Shown: positions 22,632 through 29,703 of the stretch, piece after piece
Numbering within the stretch: the stretch's first letter is position 1
How the letters are laid out: every line of letters begins with the position of its first letter
IMG/VR virus record: IMGVR_UViG_3300009091_000036
Location: 1 to 35,066 of that record
Direction: 5' to 3' (one strand)
DNA from: a virus
Length of the DNA: 35,066 nucleotides
Made by a program: the position numbers and the translations under genes
The notes under the pieces: generated by a model
Told to the model about the DNA's origin: nothing
Seen by the model: the letters and a program-made list of their open reading frames with translations, nothing else
The model's database searches: none

Positions 22632-24188
22632 ATGACAGACCTGATCGAAGTCATGCCCTTCAGCTACCAGATTCTGGAATCTGCTAATGGGCGTTTTCGT
22701 GTCGAGGGTGTGTTCCAGCGGTCAGACGTGGAGAACGCCAACAAGCGGGTTTACCCGCGTAGCATCTGGGAACGAGAACTTAAAGAGCCGCGTGTTACCG
22801 AGTCTTTAACAAACCGGGCGATGTTCGGTGAACTGGACCACCCTTCGGATGGGAAAACCTCCCTTAAGCGTGTGTCCCACATCGTGACGGGTTTGAATCT
22901 TCAGGATGACGGCTCGGTTATCGGTGTTGCCGAAGTTCTAGGCACTCCAAACGGACAAATTCTGAAGACACTCTTTGAATCCGGTGCTCAAGTGGGCATC
23001 AGTTCCCGTGGATCCGGGAGTGTTCAGAACGGTGTAGTTCAGGAGGACTTCAAGCTCAGCACATTCGACTTTGTAGCGCGACCTTCTACTCCAGGTGCGC
23101 TCCCCCGCCTTGCGGGGGAAGTTAGTCGGCGAGGGAGTAAGACCGAAGACGTAACGGATGCTTCAACTGAAGTTGAAGTTGTCGATGTGATGGATGTTGA
23201 CCTCTTTAACAGGCTCCAAAAAGAGCTAGCAACGTTAGAGGAAGGTCTTGATACTAACATCGACTTCAATACGTTAGCTCGTTCGGTTATCGAGCTTCAT
23301 AATCTGGTCGAAGGACTCGATGCCATTACACCGAAAATGCGGTCGAGCCTGAATGAGCACATTCTCGTTCTCAGTGGCGAACTTACTCGGTTGGCTGCTG
23401 AATCACCTGAGCACCAAACGATCGTGGCAGAGTTGTTGAAGAAAGTCGAAGAGAGTCTTGAGGCCGTAATCATTCGGCCCACGAATACTAGTGTTAAGGA
23501 GGAACCCATGGATAGGCTTCAATTCATTAAGGATCGACTCCAGGAAGCCGAGCTGGAAGCTACGGTGGATGCCACTGAAGCGGAAATGCAGCTCGCGGCG
23601 GAAGTCGATGAGCTGCGCCAAAATCTTGAAGCCCTCGACGACGACGAGCTGGTCGATGTGGCCCTCGAAGTCGGGGTGATCTCTCCGGACGACCTCGAAG
23701 AGGATGACGATACCAGCGCCGACGACGATAGCGGAGAGACCGTTACCGTTCAGGATCTGCTCGATTATATCGAGGAGCTGGAAGGTCAAGTTGGAGAGGC
23801 GGCGGAGCTGATCGAGGGTATGGCTGCGCAACTGGAAGAGTCGGACGATAGCGACGATCTTACGCTCAAGTACGAGGCGGCTCTCGGCATCATTCAAGAG
23901 ACGGTTACCCGTTACCACTTCCTGCAAGAGGCAGTTGGTGGTGAGGAGCGGGCCAACAAGCTGATGGAGAACCTTCTCCAGCGGCTGGAGTCCGACGATG
24001 AGGATGACGACGAGGACGACGAGGACGAGAAGCCCAAGAAGAAGAAGGGCAAGAAGGAAGAGTCGCTCGATGAGGCTGTTGCGGAAGTCGAGAAGCTTCT
24101 GAGCGAGGATGGTGACGGCCCCGACAAGAACATGCTTCGGTATAAGGAACTCGCTGAGAGTGTCCGCAAGAGTACCGGACTTAACTAG
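22632..24188 (+). CDS. Prohead protease (T4 gp21-type) fused to an acidic scaffold domain
   Basis: The frame is open from 22593, but ATG 22632 lies seven bases after AGGAG; this gives 518 aa. The first about 160 residues are a gp21-type serine protease with NRAMFGELDHPSDG (catalytic His about 70) and AQVGISSRGSGS (catalytic Ser about 124/125). The rest is a long acidic coiled-coil region ending in alternating acidic and Lys-rich runs (DDEDDDEDDEDEKPKKKKGK), as in T4 gp22-type scaffolds. In T4 these are separate genes; here one frame covers both. A second start with a perfect ribosome site at codon 293 would make the scaffold part alone. The protease should digest the scaffold after prohead assembly. 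Confidence 0.9.
   Translation: MTDLIEVMPFSYQILESANGRFRVEGVFQRSDVENANKRVYPRSIWERELKEPRVTESLTNRAMFGELDHPSDGKTSLKRVSHIVTGLNLQDDGSVIGVAEVLGTPNGQILKTLFESGAQVGISSRGSGSVQNGVVQEDFKLSTFDFVARPSTPGALPRLAGEVSRRGSKTEDVTDASTEVEVVDVMDVDLFNRLQKELATLEEGLDTNIDFNTLARSVIELHNLVEGLDAITPKMRSSLNEHILVLSGELTRLAAESPEHQTIVAELLKKVEESLEAVIIRPTNTSVKEEPMDRLQFIKDRLQEAELEATVDATEAEMQLAAEVDELRQNLEALDDDELVDVALEVGVISPDDLEEDDDTSADDDSGETVTVQDLLDYIEELEGQVGEAAELIEGMAAQLEESDDSDDLTLKYEAALGIIQETVTRYHFLQEAVGGEERANKLMENLLQRLESDDEDDDEDDEDEKPKKKKGKKEESLDEAVAEVEKLLSEDGDGPDKNMLRYKELAESVRKSTGLN
23101..23119 (+). other. Strong hairpin at the protease-to-linker boundary
   Basis: TCCCCCGC (23101-23108) and GCGGGGGA (23112-23119) form a perfect 8-bp GC-rich stem with a CTT loop inside the coding sequence. 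It encodes residues about 157-163, exactly where the protease domain ends. There is no T-run, so it is not a terminator. It could pause ribosomes between domains or lower full-length fusion relative to the internal product. Chance from G/C-ending Pro and Gly codons is possible. Confidence 0.4.
23496..23510 (+). promoter_or_regulatory. Internal ribosome binding site and in-frame start for the scaffold
   Basis: AAGGAGG at 23496-23502 is followed five bases later by ATG 23508-23510, in the same frame as the protease fusion. It is one of the best Shine-Dalgarno matches in the window although it lies in the middle of a coding sequence. Here GTTAAGGAGGAACCC reads as Val-Lys-Glu-Glu-Pro, so the site costs only a short charged stretch of linker. 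Confidence 0.75.
23508..24188 (+). CDS. Nested scaffold protein translated from an internal start
   Basis: From ATG 23508 the same frame encodes a separate 226-aa protein, the C-terminal part of the protease fusion. It is helical and acidic (MDRLQFIKDRLQEAELEATV at the start), with repeated Glu/Leu patterns typical of coiled coils, and ends in acidic and Lys-rich tracts and a short helix (RYKELAESVRKS). Scaffolds are needed in many copies and proteases in few, so an internal start meets that need. Phage lambda C/Nu3 uses the same nested plan. The strong internal ribosome site is the main evidence. Confidence 0.75.
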   Translation: MDRLQFIKDRLQEAELEATVDATEAEMQLAAEVDELRQNLEALDDDELVDVALEVGVISPDDLEEDDDTSADDDSGETVTVQDLLDYIEELEGQVGEAAELIEGMAAQLEESDDSDDLTLKYEAALGIIQETVTRYHFLQEAVGGEERANKLMENLLQRLESDDEDDDEDDEDEKPKKKKGKKEESLDEAVAEVEKLLSEDGDGPDKNMLRYKELAESVRKSTGLN

Positions 24189-24224
24189 CCATTGGTTGGC
24201 GATAAGATCTAAGGAGGATCGATC

Positions 24225-25616
24225 ATGACTCAAGAACTCCACGCTATGGGAGAAATGGGAAGGGCACTTGCCAATGGTAAGTGGCGTCCGCTCGTCGAGT
24301 CGATCGAGGATAAGGCCACTCGCGAACTGACCGCTGTTCTCCTGGAGAACGAGCGCCGCTACATCGACATGCTCGATGAGGACGTGCGGATCCAGAGCAT
24401 CGGTTCGTTCGAGAAGTTTGTTTTCCCGATCGTTCGTGCGGTATTCCCCAACCTGATTGCCAAGGACATCGTCTCTGTGCAGCCGATGACTGGCCCCACT
24501 TCCCTTGTGTTCTACCTTGACGCTGTCTATGGTACGACCAAGGGTGGTGTTACCGCTGGTGACACCATGTTCAGTGCCCGTAAGGGCCACCTCGCTGACG
24601 ACCAGTACTCGTCCGAGGCGATTACCGGTGAGACTCTGGTGACTGCGGCGGATGCTGGCGGTCAGACTGTTATCCCGGCTTCGGCTGCTGATTTCGGTTC
24701 CGTTCGTCCCGGTACGTTCTCCATGTCGGGTGTTGTGACTGGTACGGATGTGGTTTGGACCGCGACGGACAATGGTGTTGGTGGTTTCACGTTCAGCGGG
24801 AACACTGCTTCCCCCGCTCCGACCATCAATTATGCGACTGGTGTGGTTACCACCTTCACGCTGGGTACTGCCCAGAAGGCTGCGACGGCCATTACCTGCA
24901 ACTACTACTACAATTCCGAGGGTTCGGCCAACATCCCGATCGTGGACATCAACCTGTCCAGCGTTCCGGTGCGGGCGATTCCCCACAAGCTGCGTGCTCG
25001 TTGGTCCGTTGAGGCGGCTACCAACCTCAAGGCGATTCATGGTATGGACGCCGAGAGCGAGCTGGTTGCCCTCCTGTCCGAGAAGATCCGCTGGGACATC
25101 GACCGGCGCATCCTTTCCGACCTGTTCACCATCGCGAGCGCCGGGTCTGTGACCTGGAACAAGCCCGCTCCGGCTGCCGTGTCGTACAACGACCACAAGC
25201 AGACCTTCATCGACGCCCTGATCGAGGCTTCGAACCTCATCTTCCGGGCGACTCGTCGGGGTACTGGTAACTTCGTGGTTTGCGGCACCAACGTCAGCAA
25301 CGTGGTCGAGTCCCTCTACGGGTTCCGTCCGCAGGCTGTGGCCGGTAATGGCGTCGTGTTCGTCGGTACCCTTCAGGGCCGGTGGTCGATCTACAAGGAT
25401 CCGTACATGGACGCTGACACGTTCCTCGTCGGTTGGAAGGGCAACTCCTTCCTTGAGGCCGGGTATGTGTTCGCTCCGTACGTTCCGCTGTACACCACCC
25501 CGACCTACGTGCTGGATGACATGCTGAACCGCAAGGGGATGATGTCCCAGTACGGTGTGAAGGCCATTAATGGTGATTTCTACGCGACGGGGACCGTGAC
25601 TTACACCGTTGTGTAG
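24225..25616 (+). CDS. Major capsid protein (T4 gp23-type, HK97 fold)
   Basis: The 463-aa protein builds the capsid shell. It starts at ATG 24225, seven bases after AAGGAGG, and has strongly G/C-ending codons, a sign of heavy expression. Residues about 67-103 carry a gp23-like block (FVFPIVRAVFPNLIAKDIVS, then VQPMTGPTSLVFYLDAVYG). The C-terminus has FAPYVPLYTTPTYVLDDMLN and a 'M-S-Q-Y-G-V-K' ending that also fit gp23. L-x-E sequences near residues 23-25 and 39-41 are candidate cleavage points for the gp21-type protease. Residues about 158-231 form an inserted beta domain with GGFTFSG and INYATGVVTTF, resembling a segment in the tail sheath. A terminator follows the gene. Confidence 0.95.
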   Translation: MTQELHAMGEMGRALANGKWRPLVESIEDKATRELTAVLLENERRYIDMLDEDVRIQSIGSFEKFVFPIVRAVFPNLIAKDIVSVQPMTGPTSLVFYLDAVYGTTKGGVTAGDTMFSARKGHLADDQYSSEAITGETLVTAADAGGQTVIPASAADFGSVRPGTFSMSGVVTGTDVVWTATDNGVGGFTFSGNTASPAPTINYATGVVTTFTLGTAQKAATAITCNYYYNSEGSANIPIVDINLSSVPVRAIPHKLRARWSVEAATNLKAIHGMDAESELVALLSEKIRWDIDRRILSDLFTIASAGSVTWNKPAPAAVSYNDHKQTFIDALIEASNLIFRATRRGTGNFVVCGTNVSNVVESLYGFRPQAVAGNGVVFVGTLQGRWSIYKDPYMDADTFLVGWKGNSFLEAGYVFAPYVPLYTTPTYVLDDMLNRKGMMSQYGVKAINGDFYATGTVTYTVV

Positions 25617-25642
25617 TGGTCGTTCTTAGTCTGTTAATCTCC

Positions 25643-25678
25643 GGCCCCCTGTAAGATGCAGGGGGCCTTGTATTTATT
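25643..25678 (+). terminator. Strong intrinsic terminator after the major capsid gene
   Basis: A perfect 9-bp stem (GGCCCCCTG at 25643-25651, CAGGGGGCC at 25659-25667) with a seven-base loop is followed by TTGTATTTATT. It lies 26 bases after the capsid stop and should limit transcription into the neck genes, keeping capsid mRNA in excess. The T-rich tail continues into TTTATTGACTGG, the same 12-mer as at 61-72. Confidence 0.85.
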
Positions 25679-25698
25679 GACTGGAAACGGAGGTTGTC

Positions 25699-26430
25699 AT
25701 GAGTGAAATGAGACGATTCGTGTATTTCGGCAAGGTGCCGACTAACGTCTGTTTTAATGGTGTGTCTTTCCCAATCATGCCCGGTGACGTGGTCAAGTGC
25801 TACCCGGAGTTCATTGCCGGGTTCATCTCCTCCAAGTGGTACAAGGAAGCCCCTGTCGAGAACACAAAGGCCCCGAAGCATATCTTCCCGCATAGCCCCA
25901 TGTTCTTACGCCCCGATCCTACGGGTGGGCTGCCTATGCGATCGGACCCAACTGCTGGTCCTCGGTTAAAGAATAGGATGCCTCTCTCCCCAGCAATCCA
26001 AGAAGACCCTCCAACACTTCTCTATGAGAAGGTGGAAGAGGGTGGGGCCAAGGAAGTTCTCCCGGAAATCGAGGTTCCTAAGCTGGAACTGACCACTCTT
26101 CCTGGGCAAACGCTCACTCCCCCTGAGCCGGAAGTTGTTGTACCAGCGGCAGTTGACTCTGTTGACCCTGTTTCCTTCGCGGGAGATGAAGTGGAGGAAG
26201 AGGCTGTGCCTGCTGAGGAGATCCCAGAATTGATTGCTCTCGGGATTACAAGGTCCGCTTTACGGAAAGCCACTCGTCCCGAGATCTACGCCCGTGTATT
26301 GGAAGTTCGAGAAAAAGGTTGTGTGTTGAAGCCTGAAATGCTTGATATTTTCAACAGTTTCAATGAGGAAACGACACGCGGTGGGATGTTTGCGGCCCTG
26401 TGGGAGTACTACGGTTTCGATAAGGAGTAG
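25699..26430 (+). CDS. Hypothetical protein with a Pro/Glu-rich middle, upstream of neck genes
   Basis: The 243-aa protein starts at ATG 25699, five bases after GGAGG. The N-terminal 50 residues look like a small beta domain (RRFVYFGKVPTNVCFNGVSF). Residues about 60-170 are rich in Pro, Glu and Val and probably disordered (TLPGQTLTPPEPEVVVPAAV). The last 70 are helical (LGITRSALRKATRPEIYARV), and could be a helix-turn-helix-like bundle. It is the first gene after the capsid terminator and precedes the neck proteins, so a head decoration or head-completion role fits. No family is recognised. Confidence 0.65.
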   Translation: MSEMRRFVYFGKVPTNVCFNGVSFPIMPGDVVKCYPEFIAGFISSKWYKEAPVENTKAPKHIFPHSPMFLRPDPTGGLPMRSDPTAGPRLKNRMPLSPAIQEDPPTLLYEKVEEGGAKEVLPEIEVPKLELTTLPGQTLTPPEPEVVVPAAVDSVDPVSFAGDEVEEEAVPAEEIPELIALGITRSALRKATRPEIYARVLEVREKGCVLKPEMLDIFNSFNEETTRGGMFAALWEYYGFDKE

Positions 26431-26433
26431 GCT

Positions 26434-27150
26434 ATGACGACGCCTGCGAACTTCACCGAGAAGTATATCTTTGACTGGGTTAAGAAAAAGCTCGGTGACC
26501 CGACTGTGAATGTAGAACTGGACGAGACTCAGATTAAGCATTGTATTGACGATGTTATCGAGCTTTTCCAGAAGTATCGCCCCAAAGAATACTACCAGGG
26601 TACGATTCTGTCTGAAGGATATCATTTAGTGGACGCCCCTGACGGTAGTATGGGGGTCTTGGGGGTTGAGTTTAACCGTTACGAGTCAGAATTAGGCTCA
26701 GGATTAGAGGATGTGTTCAACCCCTTCTACTTCATCTCCTATGGCGGTATGGGTGGAGTTGACATCCAGACTTATCACCTTATGAAGCACTGGATCGAGG
26801 TGATGCAGCGTACTTTCGGTACGGAAGAAGGCTACGAACTCCTCGATGATGGCAGAGTTTTCATCTCAGTCCCAGGAGAATATAAGGTTTCGATCATGTG
26901 GGCGATGCCTTGGACGGGTCTGGAAGATCTCCACCGTCCGTATCAGCATCTTTTCCTGAACCTTGTACTCGCGAAGAGTCGGCAAGTTTTGGGGCAGATT
27001 CGTGGAAAGTACGGCCAGGGTGTTCCTGGGGCCGGTGGGCAAGTACAGCTTGATGGGGAGTATCAACGCCAGAAAGGGCAAGAAGACGAAACAAAGTATA
27101 CCGACGAGTTGATGCGGATCAGCCCGCACTTCATCCCGTCTTTGGGGTAG
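26434..27150 (+). CDS. Probable neck / head-tail connector protein
   Basis: The 238-aa protein starts at ATG 26434 with AAGGAG upstream. The opening FDWVKKKLGDPTVNVELDET and the following IKHCIDDVIELFQKYRP match a pattern I recall in myovirus neck proteins encoded just after the capsid gene, the position filled by T4 gp13/gp14. A basic-aromatic middle and a Gly-rich loop near residues 200-210 (GQGVPGAGGQVQLDG) follow. It likely sits between the portal and the tail. The family call rests on the N-terminal motif and gene order, not on an alignment. Confidence 0.72.
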   Translation: MTTPANFTEKYIFDWVKKKLGDPTVNVELDETQIKHCIDDVIELFQKYRPKEYYQGTILSEGYHLVDAPDGSMGVLGVEFNRYESELGSGLEDVFNPFYFISYGGMGGVDIQTYHLMKHWIEVMQRTFGTEEGYELLDDGRVFISVPGEYKVSIMWAMPWTGLEDLHRPYQHLFLNLVLAKSRQVLGQIRGKYGQGVPGAGGQVQLDGEYQRQKGQEDETKYTDELMRISPHFIPSLG

Positions 27151-27153
27151 CAC

Positions 27154-27666
27154 ATGGGTCTCCCTCTGTTTGGGTCAACGAAAGATCGTAAGCTCATGGA
27201 GCAGCTCAACAAAGAGATCTATGAGCTGTTCATGCACGATGTGGAAGTTTATAAACTTCACTTCCATACCGAAACCGAGAATGTGCTCTACCACGAGGAT
27301 ATCAATCGGGATATCCTTGACACTCCCACGTATATTGTTCATGGCTATTCTGACGTTTCAGACAACGGACTTGTCGCTTTGTACAAACAAGGCCCGCAAC
27401 AGGACCGTCAAATCTTCTTGTACTTCAGCCGGAAGCTGTTAGAAGATCACCTGAAGTCGTTAGGGTTGGACTACTATCAGGATATCCCTGTTGCTGGAGA
27501 TGTTGTACGGATTCAAGAGTCTTATTGGGAGGTCATGAACTCGGACCCGGAGGGGTTCCATATGAACTTCCGGAACTTCCCGTTCGATTTACAGTACAAC
27601 ATTGTTCCTTGGCAGCGGACTGGAACTCCGAAGACTGCGACGAAGCATATCTTTGAGAGGTATTGA
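27154..27666 (+). CDS. Probable second neck / head completion protein
   Basis: The 170-aa protein starts at ATG 27154 shortly after the previous stop, behind GGGG. It is rich in aromatic and acidic residues (ELFMHDVEVYKLHFHTETEN). The C-terminal region FRNFPFDLQYNIVPWQRTGT looks beta-rich. In T4-type phages two neck proteins are encoded next to each other, and this gene is the natural partner of the one upstream. The stop overlaps the next start by one base (TGATG). No diagnostic motif is recognised, so the name comes from position. Confidence 0.6.
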   Translation: MGLPLFGSTKDRKLMEQLNKEIYELFMHDVEVYKLHFHTETENVLYHEDINRDILDTPTYIVHGYSDVSDNGLVALYKQGPQQDRQIFLYFSRKLLEDHLKSLGLDYYQDIPVAGDVVRIQESYWEVMNSDPEGFHMNFRNFPFDLQYNIVPWQRTGTPKTATKHIFERY

Positions 27667-28226
27667 TGGCTTTTCGTGTACGGAAACTTCGAGTCCGTAT
27701 TCGTAAAGCCATTTTGGCGGCGTTACGCAAAATTCGTATTTTGAAGCCTACCCAAGCCCAGACGAAGATTACCTCTCGCCCCCAAGCAGTTTTTGACAAA
27801 AAGGGGATGAACGTCAAGGGTATCAATCAGGAGATGGCCCAAGAATTCGCTGATGACTTGAAGGCGATCATTGAACGCCAGCTCATTGCCTGGGTACCCC
27901 TTAGCCCCAATTATGCACGCCGAAAGCGGATGCTCGGGATGGACCCGCGTATCTTGATCGCCACAGGGCGGTATGTGAACTCCATTCAACCTATTGAACA
28001 ACCGGATGGGACTTGGGTTGTATCGGTTCCGGCTGAACCACTTCATGCAGGCAGCAAGTACACCTTGAAGGATCTAGCCCGTTGGTTGGAGTACGGGACA
28101 TTGCACATGCCCCCTCGGCCACATTGGCGTCCTGCCATGAATATCTGGCGTACGAAGATTTATCAAGTGAGGCGACGTGTACGACATGACCTCGTACGGG
28201 AGCTGAAAAAGGCAGGATATCGATGA
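27666..28226 (+). CDS. Probable tail completion / head-tail joining protein (HK97 gp10-like)
   Basis: TTG 27663 precedes it in frame, but ATG 27666 overlapping the previous stop is preferred, giving 186 aa. The N-terminus is very basic (FRVRKLRVRIRKAILAALRK). The core has WVPLSPNYARRKRMLGMDPR, then ILIATGRYVNSIQ, and near the end LARWLEYGTLHMPPRPHWRP. The 'E-Y-G-T-x-x-M-P-P-R-P' motif is characteristic of the HK97 gp10-type tail completion family, which seals the head-tail joint. The stop overlaps the next start (ATGA). Confidence 0.78.
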   Translation: MAFRVRKLRVRIRKAILAALRKIRILKPTQAQTKITSRPQAVFDKKGMNVKGINQEMAQEFADDLKAIIERQLIAWVPLSPNYARRKRMLGMDPRILIATGRYVNSIQPIEQPDGTWVVSVPAEPLHAGSKYTLKDLARWLEYGTLHMPPRPHWRPAMNIWRTKIYQVRRRVRHDLVRELKKAGYR

Positions 28227-29059
28227 CGGGTCACTATCGCCCAGATCGTTTTGCGGATCAGGTGCAAGTAGCTTCTCGGGAACGGACAGAAAACTATGAT
28301 GTTATCTACCGTACCGATGCTGCTGTGATGAACTATTTCACCTTTTGGGAGATCTATCACGATACGACTACCAATTTGTTGATGGAGAAGATGATCCCAC
28401 AGGTATTCGCCAGTCCGAGACGCGAGTATACAGAGCGGGATTTCCATGAGCAAGATGATTCAAACCGTTTGGCAACTGAGTGGGAAGGGGATTACCCCCC
28501 AACTAAACATGAACGAATCATCATGCCCTCCATTGCGGTCACTCGATTGGATGTGACGTTTGACCAGACTCGGTTTACATATGCCCACTGGCGAAAGTTA
28601 CTATACTCCAACGACCTGAATATGACGTTGGAGTCGCCATTTCCGCTACCTTACAACTTCTCGTATCAGTTCGACTTTTGGGTGTTAGAGCAAGCCCAAT
28701 TGAACTCGATCATCGAACAGTGGGCACGTAAGTTTCCTCACCCGACATGGTGGATAGATATCCAATACCCGTTTCCTTGGGGGACTAACACAGTTCATAT
28801 TCAAAGCCAAGGGGTTATGAGCAATACCTCGGTTCTTGAAGCTGGTGAGGTTCAACGTCAGCTTCGTGGGGTAGCAACTGTCAATGTATTTGGGTGGATC
28901 CCGTTGCCGTATACCTGGACTCGTACGGTACAGAAGATCACGCTTGAGATGATCGAAGAGAGTTCGCAAGAGATTCTAGAGACTTATGAAACTGAGTGGG
29001 CCGATAAACCAACATTCTGGGAAACCGGTGACCAGGAACAGGTATTGGTGTGGAAATGA
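28223..29059 (+). CDS. Tail terminator / sheath stabiliser (T4 gp15-like)
   Basis: ATG 28223 overlaps the previous stop (ATGA); the protein has 278 aa. The segment YNFSYQFDFWVLEQAQLNSI and the following EQWARKF resemble T4 gp15, which has 'M-I-Y-E-L-S-I-F-T-R-Y-E-D-D-M-x-Q-I-V-E-Q'. A later RQLRGVATVNVFGWIPLPYT matches the gp15 'x-R-x-E-W-S-L-T-F-E-V-N-G-W' region. gp15 caps the finished tail and holds the sheath for joining to the head. The position after the neck genes and before the sheath fits. The gp15 comparison is from memory and would need an alignment. Confidence 0.72.
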   Translation: MTGHYRPDRFADQVQVASRERTENYDVIYRTDAAVMNYFTFWEIYHDTTTNLLMEKMIPQVFASPRREYTERDFHEQDDSNRLATEWEGDYPPTKHERIIMPSIAVTRLDVTFDQTRFTYAHWRKLLYSNDLNMTLESPFPLPYNFSYQFDFWVLEQAQLNSIIEQWARKFPHPTWWIDIQYPFPWGTNTVHIQSQGVMSNTSVLEAGEVQRQLRGVATVNVFGWIPLPYTWTRTVQKITLEMIEESSQEILETYETEWADKPTFWETGDQEQVLVWK

Positions 29060-29328
29060 ACGATCCTATCGAGCAACTCCATAAAGACACCAATGCTCGA
29101 ATTCGAGCAGGTGCAAAAGCAGGTAAGTACTGGGTACTCCGTTCGGAGGATATAGATGACTATATCAGTCGAATTGTGGAGACCACGACCTCGGGGGCCA
29201 TTGGGGGTTTCTCCAAACCAATGCTCGGTAACCCGAATGATCCTGCCTTCGGTGGACGTAATAGGTTTACGAAGCAACAGCTTCGATTTGCTGTAGATCG
29301 ACTTCTTGGCAGAGTATCTTCGGAGTGA
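29056..29328 (+). CDS. Small hypothetical protein between tail terminator and sheath genes
   Basis: GTG 29050 is in frame, but ATG 29056 overlaps the previous stop (ATGA) and is preferred, giving 90 aa. The product is helical, opening with NDPIEQLHKDTNARIRAGAK and containing EDIDDYISRIVETTTSGAI, with a Gly/Pro/Asn-rich loop before a C-terminal helix (FTKQQLRFAVDRLLGRVSSE). No family is recognised. The coupling to the tail terminator suggests a minor tail or neck role. Confidence 0.6.
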   Translation: MNDPIEQLHKDTNARIRAGAKAGKYWVLRSEDIDDYISRIVETTTSGAIGGFSKPMLGNPNDPAFGGRNRFTKQQLRFAVDRLLGRVSSE

Positions 29329-29372
29329 CCTTTGCTATCAACGATTTATTGTGTGACCAATGAGGAGGGTCC

Positions 29373-29669
29373 ATGCCGCGATTTCGCATCATTGGCAAGT
29401 CAGATCGAATGCGAACGGTCTTCCTTCGAGACTCTAAAACGGGGAAGTTCGTCCAGCACAAAATCATTCGGGGTAAGACGATTGACGTGAATGAGGATGA
29501 GATTACGTTTCACGTAGCACGGCAGAAAGGATTCAAGATCCTGGATGTTGTGGAACTTCCTGACTTAACTGAAGTTACAGAGATTATTCCAGTAGTTGAG
29601 GAGGAGCAACCCCGAAAGCGTACCCGTTCTCGGCGGCGGAAAGCTGTAGAAGAGACTGATGAGTCGTAA
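29373..29669 (+). CDS. Small beta-rich protein with a basic tail, upstream of the sheath
   Basis: The 98-aa protein starts at ATG 29373 with GAGGAGGG just upstream. Residues 1-60 alternate polar and hydrophobic (FRIIGKSDRMRTVFLRDSKT), suggesting a small beta domain. An acidic segment and an Arg-rich stretch (QPRKRTRSRRRKAVEETDES) end it. The basic tail could bind DNA, RNA or an acidic virion partner. It is separated from the sheath gene by 34 bases containing the sheath ribosome site. No family is recognised. Confidence 0.6.
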   Translation: MPRFRIIGKSDRMRTVFLRDSKTGKFVQHKIIRGKTIDVNEDEITFHVARQKGFKILDVVELPDLTEVTEIIPVVEEEQPRKRTRSRRRKAVEETDES

Positions 29670-29703
29670 CACGAAGCGATAAGGATCTTTAGGAGGTTTT
29701 ACT

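Noticed and set aside
21905-22654. 249-codon - strand open frame
   Set aside because: It lies opposite two small well-started + genes and the protease start, and its composition is that of a shadow frame.
23403-25196. 597-codon open frame on the - strand across scaffold and capsid genes
   Set aside because: It is antisense to two clearly identified genes with strong codon bias, which keeps the opposite frame free of stops. Its translation is rich in Arg, Val, Leu and Gly without family features, and no ribosome site or promoter supports it.
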